Origin: Nonlabens sp. Hel1_33_55
GTDB lineage: Bacteria > Bacteroidota > Bacteroidia > Flavobacteriales > Flavobacteriaceae
Reading direction: 5' to 3'
Length of the DNA stretch: 64,000 nt
Assembly: GCF_900101765.1 (NCBI RefSeq)
Contig: NZ_LT627735.1
Coordinates: 2,077,501 to 2,141,500, forward strand
Part shown: piece by piece, positions 10,167 to 16,968 of the stretch
Position numbering within the stretch: position 1 is the stretch's first letter
How the letters are laid out: every line of letters begins with the position of its first letter
Program-made: the position numbers and the translations under genes
The notes under the pieces: generated by a model
The model's database searches: none
What the model was told of the DNA's origin: nothing
Seen by the model: only the letters and a program-made list of their open reading frames with translations

Positions 10167-11681
10167 TTGAATAAGAAAACCATGTTGATGATCCTTGACG
10201 GTTGGGGAATTACCCAAGACCCTAAAGTCAGCGCGATCGCACAGGCAAACACGCCATATATAGACAGTCTTTACGAGAAATATCCATACGCGACCTTGCG
10301 CACAGACGGTGAAAACGTCGGTTTACCTGACGGCCAGATGGGCAATAGTGAGGTAGGACATATGAATCTGGGAGCAGGACGTATCGTATATCAAGACCTC
10401 GCCAAAATCAATAAAGCCGTACGAGAGGACAGCTTGAAAGATGAAAAAGTGCTGGTCGATGCATTCGCTTTCGCGAAAGCGAACTCCAAAAAAGTCCACT
10501 TTGCAGGATTGGTATCTGATGGTGGTGTCCACGCACATATCAACCACTTAAAGGCGTTAATCGACGCTGCATTAAATTATGGATTGGAAGATATTTTTGT
10601 ACACGCCTTTACAGATGGACGCGATGTTGATCCCAAATCTGGCGCAGGATTCCTAGAAAGTCTGGAGCAACACATTTCCAAAACACCGGCCCAGATCGCC
10701 AGCGTCATAGGTCGATATTTTGCCATGGATAGAGACCAGCGATGGGAACGCGTCGCAAAAGCATACCATCTAATGACAGAAGGTATGGGCGCACCCAGCC
10801 ATGATGTGGTAGCTTCTGTTCGTGAAAGTTATGCTGCAGGACTAACAGACGAATTTATCGAACCCATTATAGCGCTTAACGGCGGTGAACCTGTAGCAAA
10901 GATTGAAAGCGGCGATGTCGTAATCTTTTTCAACTACCGAACAGATCGTGGTCGTGAGTTGACAGATATGTTGTGCCAGCGAGATTTTCATGAGCAAAAC
11001 TGTCATAAGCTAGATCTGTATTATGTGACCATGACTACTTATGACGAGAATTTCAAAAACATCAAAGTAATCTTTGAGAAACCTAATTTGAAAAATACGC
11101 TTGGCGAGATTCTTTCCAACGCTGGTAAAAAACAAATACGAATAGCAGAAACGGAAAAATATCCTCATGTGACCTTTTTCTTTAATGGTGGTGAGGAGAC
11201 ACCTTTCCCTGGAGAAGAACGCATCATGTGCAATTCGCCAAAGGTTGCGACCTACGATCTACAACCAGAAATGTCGATTGATTGCGTTAGCGGTAAGATC
11301 ATTCCAGAAATCAAGAAAGCAGAAGCAGATTTTATTTGCCTCAACTTTGCTAATCCTGATATGGTAGGCCATACGGGAAGCATGGAAGCTGCTGTTGCGG
11401 CTTGTGAAGCTGTGGACCATGCTGCGCAACAAGTTATAGATGCTGCCGTTGATTCTGGCTATACGATTATTGTGATCGCAGATCATGGCAACTGCGAGGT
11501 TATGATGAATGCTGATGGTAGCGTGAATACGGCACATACTACAAATCCAGTTCCGCTAATTTTAGTGGATCAAGATATTAAAGAAATAAAGGATGGTGTT
11601 TTAGGTGATATTGCACCAACCATTTTGAAATTGATAGGCGTGGAACAACCTGCAGAAATGACGCAGAGTTCTTTGATCTAA
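10167..11681 (+). CDS. gpmI: 2,3-bisphosphoglycerate-independent phosphoglycerate mutase
   Basis: 504-aa Mn-dependent enzyme interconverting 3- and 2-phosphoglycerate. MLMILDGWG provides the first metal-binding Asp (Asp11). Ser61 in GQMGNSEVGHMNLGAGR is the phosphorylated nucleophile, and IADHGNCEVM near residue 435 holds late metal ligands. The start is TTG at 10167 (MNKKTML...), supported by a -7 box 20 nt upstream; the in-frame ATG at 10182 would cut into the first strand. A perfect palindrome copy is read as AFAFAKANSKK without a gap relative to related mutases. Confidence 0.95.
   Translation: MNKKTMLMILDGWGITQDPKVSAIAQANTPYIDSLYEKYPYATLRTDGENVGLPDGQMGNSEVGHMNLGAGRIVYQDLAKINKAVREDSLKDEKVLVDAFAFAKANSKKVHFAGLVSDGGVHAHINHLKALIDAALNYGLEDIFVHAFTDGRDVDPKSGAGFLESLEQHISKTPAQIASVIGRYFAMDRDQRWERVAKAYHLMTEGMGAPSHDVVASVRESYAAGLTDEFIEPIIALNGGEPVAKIESGDVVIFFNYRTDRGRELTDMLCQRDFHEQNCHKLDLYYVTMTTYDENFKNIKVIFEKPNLKNTLGEILSNAGKKQIRIAETEKYPHVTFFFNGGEETPFPGEERIMCNSPKVATYDLQPEMSIDCVSGKIIPEIKKAEADFICLNFANPDMVGHTGSMEAAVAACEAVDHAAQQVIDAAVDSGYTIIVIADHGNCEVMMNADGSVNTAHTTNPVPLILVDQDIKEIKDGVLGDIAPTILKLIGVEQPAEMTQSSLI
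10466..10481. repeat. Iterated palindrome copy inside gpmI (perfect)
   Basis: Perfect CGCTTTCGCGAAAGCG, read as AFAKA in phosphoglycerate mutase. Confidence 0.95.
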
Positions 11682-11748
11682 TTTGAATTGGAATCTGCCT
11701 AGTGACTATTGATAAAACAACAACAGAAATATTATTTAAAATAACGAA

Positions 11749-12339
11749 ATGAAAAAAATACTTATCACAGCGAGTGCTGCATTGATTCTAGCCGCATGTG
11801 GATCGCAAAAAGAAGCTACAGCTTCTAGTACAAGTGATGCCAAAACAGTAGCTACAGTTGAAATGACTAAACCAGAAGCAAGAATGGCAACTATGGTTAA
11901 CGGTAACCTTCAAGGTGTAGCATCTTTGAAAGATTTTCAAAGTGAGCCTTTCAATTCATGGTTCAATCCACGATATGAAGAATACACTCCAGATGATGCG
12001 GTTGTAGCGGACTTGAAATCTCAAATGAAGGATGTTGAAGTGCGTGCCTATATGGGAACCTGGTGCGGTGATTCTAAAAGGGAAACGCCTAAATTTTTCA
12101 AACTACTTGACGCCGTAGGATATGATCAGGATGATTTAACAATGATTACCGTGGATCGCTCTAAAAGTGAACCAGCTGACCTTGTCAATGGCTACGATGT
12201 TAATCGAGTTCCAACCTTTATATTCTATCGTGACGGTGAAGAGCTAGGAAGATTTGTAGAATACCCTCGTGAGACATTGGAAAAAGATATTCTTAAGATT
12301 GTCAGTGGTCAAGATTACAAACATTCTTATGAGAATTAA
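11749..12339 (+). CDS. Thioredoxin-like lipoprotein with a single-Cys active site
   Basis: 196 aa. The lipoprotein signal MKKILITASAALILAAC (Cys17) is followed by a Ser/Thr/Ala-rich linker to about residue 45. A thioredoxin fold at about 95-190 has TWCGDSKRETP, where Cys106 is the only thiol and the second Cys of CxxC is replaced by Ser109. The conserved cis-Pro is Pro155 (NRVPTFIFY). Members with CxxS cannot run a normal dithiol cycle and may act on mixed disulfides or bind partners. It is followed by a strong terminator at 12359-12383 and looks monocistronic. Confidence 0.85.
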   Translation: MKKILITASAALILAACGSQKEATASSTSDAKTVATVEMTKPEARMATMVNGNLQGVASLKDFQSEPFNSWFNPRYEEYTPDDAVVADLKSQMKDVEVRAYMGTWCGDSKRETPKFFKLLDAVGYDQDDLTMITVDRSKSEPADLVNGYDVNRVPTFIFYRDGEELGRFVEYPRETLEKDILKIVSGQDYKHSYEN

Positions 12340-12358
12340 AAATTAAGAAAATAATCTA

Positions 12359-12383
12359 GGAGAGCTTATCGCTCTCCTTTTTT
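12359..12383 (+). terminator. Intrinsic terminator
   Basis: GGAGAGC, loop TTATC, GCTCTCC, then seven T: a textbook terminator after the thioredoxin-like gene. It overlaps nothing and separates that gene from the cupin gene. Confidence 0.9.
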
Positions 12384-12388
12384 AATCA

Positions 12389-12754
12389 ATGGCTATGGAT
12401 AAAATCAATCTTTCAGATAAGCTAGATCTCTTTAACGAAACTTGGACGCCAAAGATCATCAGCGAGCTTAACGGACAGCAGGTGAAACTAGCTAAACTTC
12501 ACGGTGAATTTGTCTGGCACAATCATGCCGATGAAGATGAACTGTTCTACATTATAAAAGGAACGCTGATTATTGAATTCCGCGATAAGGTGGTAGAACT
12601 GAGTGCAGGCGAAATGATCGTGGTTCCCGCAGGAGTTGATCACAAACCCATAGCGCATCAAGAAGTTCATGTAATGCTCGTTGAGCCTGCGGCCATCAAA
12701 CATACGGGTAATGTGAAACATGAGTTGACCAAGGAGAAGTTGGACTGGATATAG
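12389..12754 (+). CDS. Single-domain cupin protein
   Basis: 121-aa cupin. Motif 1 provides His44, His46 and Glu51 (WHNHADEDELFY) and motif 2 has His85 (PAGVDHKP), a full set of metal ligands. Small cupins of this type in Flavobacteriaceae have no assigned reaction. Either Met1 or Met3 (12395) may be the start. It begins 6 nt after the terminator T-run, so its own promoter must lie in or before the preceding gene, or it depends on read-through. Confidence 0.82.
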   Translation: MAMDKINLSDKLDLFNETWTPKIISELNGQQVKLAKLHGEFVWHNHADEDELFYIIKGTLIIEFRDKVVELSAGEMIVVPAGVDHKPIAHQEVHVMLVEPAAIKHTGNVKHELTKEKLDWI

Positions 12755-12799
12755 GAAGATATTCGTGGTTCATCTGTTCTACTTAATATCCAAGATCTC

Positions 12800-12913
12800 G
12801 CGTTAGGGATTGAAGTGGAAATCCTTATATCACGAGATAAGCGTGATAAAAGATTGTAACATAAAGCCCGACCGTAGGTGACGCCTTAAGCGGCACCGAA
12901 GTGGAACGCCCAA
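12800..12913 (+). ncRNA. Structured intergenic element, copy 1 (candidate small RNA)
   Basis: It begins GCGTTAGGGAT and ends GGAACGCCC, shared with a second copy at 44130-44243. Pairings visible: outer GCGTT/AACGC; GGAT with ATCC; a stem TATCACG/CGTGATA around 12828-12848; a conserved AAAGATTG and AGCCCGACC core; then a hairpin GGTG/CACC. It lies between the cupin gene and the promoter of map, so it is not a leader of map. It may belong to a known Flavobacteria RNA family such as Flavo-1, which I cannot verify. The strand is inferred from which orientation reads similarly in both copies. Confidence 0.6.
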
Positions 12914-12940
12914 ATCCACCTTGATCATACTCATATTTCC

Positions 12941-12948
12941 TATTTTTG
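12941..12948 (+). promoter_or_regulatory. Promoter of map
   Basis: TAttTTTG exact -7 box with TTG 17 nt upstream at 12921-12923. The ATG at 12967 lies 19 nt downstream, which excludes an upstream in-frame TTG inside the promoter as the start. Confidence 0.75.
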
Positions 12949-12966
12949 CAGCTTGTAAAGAAATCA

Positions 12967-13776
12967 ATGATAGTTACGAAAACAAAAGAGGAACTGGAAA
13001 TCATGCGTCAAGCGGCGCTGATGGTGAGTAAAACCCTAGGAATGATCGCTGCAGAGATCAAACCTGGCGTCACTTCGCAGCGTCTAGATGACCTAGCTGA
13101 ACAATATATACGAGACAATGGTGCGATCCCGGGATTTAAGGGATTGTACGATTGTCCCAGCACATTGCTGATTAGTCCTAACGAAGAAGTGGTTCACGGC
13201 TTGCCCAAAGATGTTGCCATCAAGGACGGCGATGTGCTTTCCATTGATTGTGGCGCCATAGTGGATGGTTTTTACGGCGATCATGCGTATACATTTACCG
13301 TAGGCGAAGTTCCCGAAGAAACGAAGTTACTACTCGAGCGAACTAAAAACTCATTATATATAGGTATCGAACAATTTCGTTTAGGGAATCGTGTGGGCGA
13401 TGTGGGTTATGCGATTCAGGAATATTGTGAGGGTTTTGGATATGGTGTAGTTCGCGAATTGGTAGGTCACGGATTAGGTCGTGTGATGCACGAAGACCCG
13501 CAGATGCCTAACTATGGTAAACGTGGTCGCGGCAAAAAGTTCGTTGAAGGAATGACGGTGGCCATTGAACCCATGATCAACATGGGAACAAAAAGCATCA
13601 AGCATTTCCCAGACGGCTGGACGATCAAGACTCGCGATGGCAAACCTAGCGCGCACTTTGAACATGATGTGGCAATGGTGGATGGCGAACCAAGATTATT
13701 GAGTACGTTCGATTATGTACATGAAGTTTTGGGGATTGTTTCCAATGAGGAAGATCCATATCGTTGGAAAGATTAG
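12967..13776 (+). CDS. map: Type I methionine aminopeptidase
   Basis: 269-aa cytosolic metalloenzyme removing the initiator Met. The pita-bread-fold metal ligands are in place: the Asp in LSIDCGAIVDG, the Asp in FYGDHAYTF, the His in VGHGLGRVMHEDP, the Glu in AIEPMINMG and the Glu in AHFEHDVAM. The start is ATG 12967 (MIVTKTKEELEIM), set by the promoter at 12941-12948. A methyltransferase follows 6 nt after the stop and is likely co-transcribed. Confidence 0.95.
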   Translation: MIVTKTKEELEIMRQAALMVSKTLGMIAAEIKPGVTSQRLDDLAEQYIRDNGAIPGFKGLYDCPSTLLISPNEEVVHGLPKDVAIKDGDVLSIDCGAIVDGFYGDHAYTFTVGEVPEETKLLLERTKNSLYIGIEQFRLGNRVGDVGYAIQEYCEGFGYGVVRELVGHGLGRVMHEDPQMPNYGKRGRGKKFVEGMTVAIEPMINMGTKSIKHFPDGWTIKTRDGKPSAHFEHDVAMVDGEPRLLSTFDYVHEVLGIVSNEEDPYRWKD

Positions 13777-13782
13777 AACCAC

Positions 13783-14547
13783 TTGAAAAAACTCTTCAAA
13801 TTCTTTCTTAACCTTATACCACGACCATGGTTGATTAGCGCGAGTTATGCCGTGCGGCCCATTCTGGCCTGGTGGTATCGTGGTAATCGTTATGAGGATC
13901 CCATTGATGGAAAGAAATTCCGCAGTTTTTTGCCTTATGGTTATGGAAACGTTAGGGAGAATGTTCTGTCGCCTTCTACCCTATCGTTGGAACGCCATCG
14001 ATTGCTTTGGTTGTATTTGAAAAAGGAAACCTCGCTTTTCTCTCAGCCTACAAAGCTGCTTCACTTTGCACCAGAACAATGTTTTTATAAACGCTTTCGC
14101 GAAAGCGAGAACATCATTTACACCACAACAGATCTAAATTCACCACTGGCAGATGTTAAGGCGGACATCTGCAATCTACCGTTTGCAAACAATGAATTTG
14201 ATATGATTCTTTGCAATCATGTGCTCGAGCATATTCCAGATGAACAAACAGCAATGCAGGAATTATATCGAGTTTTGAGACCTGGAGGTACGGCTATATT
14301 TCAAGTACCGCTTGAAAATGATAGGAAAAAAACCTTTGAAGATGATACCATCACAGACCGCGCGGAGCGTGCACGTATCTTCGGTCAATACGACCACGTT
14401 CGGGTTTATGGGATGGATTATTTTGAGCGCCTAGCGGCTGTTGGATTTAAAGTTCAAGCTGTGGATTACACAGCGACTTTACCTCCAGAAAAAGTTGATT
14501 ATCACCGACTGGCTGCTGGAGAACTGATTCCGGTAGTTACAAAATAG
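13783..14547 (+). CDS. Class I SAM-dependent methyltransferase
   Basis: 254 aa. The SAM-binding fold is degenerate at motif I (LLHFAPEQCF) but clear afterwards: Asp in TTTDLNSPLADVKADI, LPFANNEFDMILCNHVLEHI (motif IV/post I) and LRPGGTAIFQVP. The C-terminal HVRVYGMDYFERLAAVGF is typical of methyltransferases seen with sugar or lipid substrates, but the acceptor is unknown. The start is TTG 13783, 6 nt after map. The gene runs 11 nt into the convergent apbE. A perfect palindrome copy is read as KRFRESENI. Confidence 0.85.
   Translation: MKKLFKFFLNLIPRPWLISASYAVRPILAWWYRGNRYEDPIDGKKFRSFLPYGYGNVRENVLSPSTLSLERHRLLWLYLKKETSLFSQPTKLLHFAPEQCFYKRFRESENIIYTTTDLNSPLADVKADICNLPFANNEFDMILCNHVLEHIPDEQTAMQELYRVLRPGGTAIFQVPLENDRKKTFEDDTITDRAERARIFGQYDHVRVYGMDYFERLAAVGFKVQAVDYTATLPPEKVDYHRLAAGELIPVVTK
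14092..14107. repeat. Iterated palindrome copy inside methyltransferase (perfect)
   Basis: Perfect CGCTTTCGCGAAAGCG, read as RFRES. Confidence 0.95.
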
Positions 14548-15583
14548 GCTGTTTCACGTACTGGTTAAATCCGGGCGTAGTCTCAAATTTGAGTTCACCG
14601 TCAGTTCCCATATACATAATGAGCACCTCAATTTCGGGAAGATTTGCTAACAGTCTTCGGGATTTTTCCAGTGGCATTGCCATAAAAGCTGTAGCGTAAC
14701 CATCTGCAAGTGTGCAGTTGTCTGCAATGACGTTCACGCCCAGCACCTCGCTGGGAACAGCTTTACCAGTCAGCGGATTGACAGTATGCACATATTCCTG
14801 ACCACTTGCCTCATCAATTTTAAACTTACGGTAGTTACCGCTTCCTGCCATCGCTTTGTCTTTCAATTTTACCGCAGTGATAAGTTCTCGGTTGCCAGCT
14901 GTTTGGGTAGGGTCATCTATGCCTACGCTCCAATCCTGACCTTTTTCCAGATTGATTCCAGAAGCGGTAACCTCGCCACCTACTTCAACCAGATAATCTG
15001 TGATACCTTGATTTTCTAGCATTCTGGCGATGTAATCAACTAATGTTCCTTTGGCGATGGCGTTGAAGTCGAGGTAAATACCGCTGTGACTGGATGCTAC
15101 GTAAAATTCATCTGGAGTTGCTGCGGGAACCATATCGAGTTTATAAAACCCCACATACTGCAACAAACTGTCAATCTGATACGGTTCAGGAATTTTCTCT
15201 TGTTTACCATCTGCTCCAAAACCATAAGCATTTACCAAATTCCCAACGGTTGGATCAAAATAACCATCGGTCTTGCGGTAGATTTCCTGAGCATAATCAA
15301 AAACTTCCTTGAACTCTGGACCTACGGCCACGCTGTCTTTTCCCGCATTGATCTGGTTAATTCTGGAATCAGGAACCCAAGTGGACATGCTTTGATTGAA
15401 CAGATCGATCAAACTATCAACTTTTGGCTCAAGGTCGACGGTGCTATCTGAGAAATACTTGACACTATAAGTAGTTCCTATAGCATTCCCATAAATATCT
15501 TGAGTCGTGGTGGATAGATCCTGCGTTGCCTCTTTACATGAAAGAATAACAAAAAGCGAAACTAAAACAAGATAGAATTTCAT
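14537..15583 (-). CDS. apbE: FAD:protein FMN transferase (ApbE)
   Basis: 348-aa lipoprotein (MKFYLVLVSLFVILSC, Cys16) on the periplasmic face of a membrane. ApbE moves FMN from FAD onto a Thr in the Dxx(S/A)GAT-type motif of target proteins. Family motifs are visible: GTTYSVKYF near the start, DFNAIAKGTLVDYIA, VEVGGEVTASG, AGSGNYRKF and HTVNPLTG. The expected targets, NqrB and NqrC, are encoded about 11 kb away in this window. The 3' end overlaps the convergent methyltransferase by 11 nt. A promoter -7 box lies 18 nt upstream of the ATG. Confidence 0.93.
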   Translation of the reverse strand: MKFYLVLVSLFVILSCKEATQDLSTTTQDIYGNAIGTTYSVKYFSDSTVDLEPKVDSLIDLFNQSMSTWVPDSRINQINAGKDSVAVGPEFKEVFDYAQEIYRKTDGYFDPTVGNLVNAYGFGADGKQEKIPEPYQIDSLLQYVGFYKLDMVPAATPDEFYVASSHSGIYLDFNAIAKGTLVDYIARMLENQGITDYLVEVGGEVTASGINLEKGQDWSVGIDDPTQTAGNRELITAVKLKDKAMAGSGNYRKFKIDEASGQEYVHTVNPLTGKAVPSEVLGVNVIADNCTLADGYATAFMAMPLEKSRRLLANLPEIEVLIMYMGTDGELKFETTPGFNQYVKQPIL

Positions 15584-15600
15584 AGCAATGATTTGAGTTT

Positions 15601-15608
15601 CAAAGTTA
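15601..15608 (-). promoter_or_regulatory. -7 box of apbE
   Basis: TAacTTTG exact match on the minus strand, 18 nt before the ATG. Confidence 0.6.
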
Positions 15609-15713
15609 CCTATACATCTGCATATCTATAGAAACATTTAAGAATACCTGCATATTTATAACTTTTCATTAATCGCTCCTGCCGTGATTGCTTAATATCT
15701 TTAAAGAAAAACA

Positions 15714-16499
15714 ATGGACTTACAACTCAAAGGAAAAACAGCATTAGTAACCGGATCCACTAAAGGAATAGGAAAGGCGATTGCCAAAAAGTTACTGGAA
15801 GAAGGAGCCACCGTTATTGTTCATGGTAGCAGCGAGAAGTCTATAAATAAATCCAAAAACTATTTCGAAGGCTTTGATAAAGTCCGTTTTATGTCCGCAG
15901 ACTTTGCAGTTGTTACATCCATCAATAAGATGATCAAGGATCTACCTGATATTGATATTCTCATTAATAATTTGGGAATATTTGGCGGCAAAGACTTTGA
16001 AGATATTACAGATGATGAATGGATGAATTTCTTTGAGGTGAACGTCATGAGCGGTATACGCATGAGCCGAGCGCTTTTTCCGCAAATGTTGAAAAAGAAC
16101 GATAACGGCCGCATCATTTTTATCAGCAGTGAAAGTGGCTTCAACATTCCTGAGGAAATGATTCACTATGGAATGACCAAAACTGCACAACTAGCGGTTG
16201 CCAGAGGACTTGCAAAACTGACTAAAGGAACCACAGTAACGGTAAACAGTGTGTTGCCTGGACCGACTTATTCTGATGGTGTGCAGGATATGCTTGACAA
16301 TATGAGCGATGGTGATTCTCACGACAAAGAACAGATGGAAGAACAGTTTTTCAACGAGCAACGGCCATCCAGTTTGATACAGCGATTTACAGATCCAGAA
16401 GAAATTGCCAACATGGCTGCCTATGTTTCCAGCCCATTATCCAGTGCAACTAATGGAGCATCACTGCGTGCCGAAGGTGGCATCGTTGATTTTATCTAA
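15714..16499 (+). CDS. SDR family oxidoreductase
   Basis: 261-aa classical short-chain dehydrogenase. The cofactor motif TGSTKGIG is at 13-20 and NNLG at 85-88. The catalytic set is Ser139, Tyr152 and Lys156 (HYGMTK). An inserted acidic loop around 200-220 (SDGDSHDKEQMEEQ) is seen in a subset of SDRs often annotated as 3-oxoacyl-ACP reductase-like. The substrate is unknown. The stop overlaps the convergent gene at 16496 by 4 nt. Confidence 0.88.
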   Translation: MDLQLKGKTALVTGSTKGIGKAIAKKLLEEGATVIVHGSSEKSINKSKNYFEGFDKVRFMSADFAVVTSINKMIKDLPDIDILINNLGIFGGKDFEDITDDEWMNFFEVNVMSGIRMSRALFPQMLKKNDNGRIIFISSESGFNIPEEMIHYGMTKTAQLAVARGLAKLTKGTTVTVNSVLPGPTYSDGVQDMLDNMSDGDSHDKEQMEEQFFNEQRPSSLIQRFTDPEEIANMAAYVSSPLSSATNGASLRAEGGIVDFI

Positions 16500-16858
16500 T
16501 CCTTGATTTCAATAAGTCCTGCATAATTCACGACATAATCATCCTCGTGATGTACAGGCATATCATAATCCCTGGAATTGGCCAGGCCTACACCAGCAAA
16601 GTAGGTTCTGGCTTTATATTTTACGGCGTGTTCATAAACGGTTTGCATCAGCTTCTCGTCATATTCCACGGGATTTGCGGGATAAGTAACAGCACGCACT
16701 ACTACAAAGTTTAGTTTTTTGTTTTTGAGCACTACAAACTGTGGATCTTTTTTGGGCTTTGAGTTCACGGCCAGAAAATCATAACCATCTTCCTCAAGCT
16801 CCTTTCCCACGATATTCATCGCTAGCTGGTGCAATTCCTGTTCTGTTAATGGAGTCAT
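16496..16858 (-). CDS. Conserved 120-aa protein of Flavobacteriaceae, unknown
   Basis: Small soluble protein starting MTPLTEQELHQLAMNIVGKE and containing AVNSKPKKDPQFVVLKNKKL and a conserved KARTYFAGVGLANS. I recall close relatives in Flavobacteriaceae labelled NADH-quinone reductase subunit F; nothing here supports that, as there is no Cys cluster, FAD or NAD motif. A start further upstream would run through the palindrome at 16905, so ATG 16858 is chosen. A -7 box at 16870-16863 is so close that the transcript may be leaderless. The downstream Met at 16819 is an alternative. Confidence 0.75.
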   Translation of the reverse strand: MTPLTEQELHQLAMNIVGKELEEDGYDFLAVNSKPKKDPQFVVLKNKKLNFVVVRAVTYPANPVEYDEKLMQTVYEHAVKYKARTYFAGVGLANSRDYDMPVHHEDDYVVNYAGLIEIKD

Positions 16859-16862
16859 TTGA

Positions 16863-16870
16863 CAAAGATA
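16863..16870 (-). promoter_or_regulatory. -7 box of the 120-aa gene
   Basis: TAtcTTTG exact match on the minus strand, 5 nt before the ATG. Confidence 0.5.
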
Positions 16871-16904
16871 CGTTCTGTAGTTGTTGTTGAGATGGTAGTA
16901 ATCC

Positions 16905-16920
16905 CGCTTTCGCGAAAGCG
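16905..16920. repeat. Iterated palindrome copy, intergenic (perfect)
   Basis: Perfect CGCTTTCGCGAAAGCG between the divergent 120-aa gene and the GH92 mannosidase gene. Confidence 0.95.
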
Positions 16921-16942
16921 GACTCATCATCAACCCTTTTCC

Positions 16943-16950
16943 TATCTTTA
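16943..16950 (+). promoter_or_regulatory. Probable -7 box of the GH92 gene
   Basis: TAtcTTTA, one mismatch, 19 nt before the GTG start. The spacing equals that of the exact-match promoters in this window. Confidence 0.45.
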
Positions 16951-16968
16951 AACCTTAAAACTTCGAAA

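Noticed and set aside
16496..16858. NqrF-like name for the 120-aa gene
   Set aside because: No iron-sulfur, FAD or NAD motif; the true nqrF is at 22783-24084.
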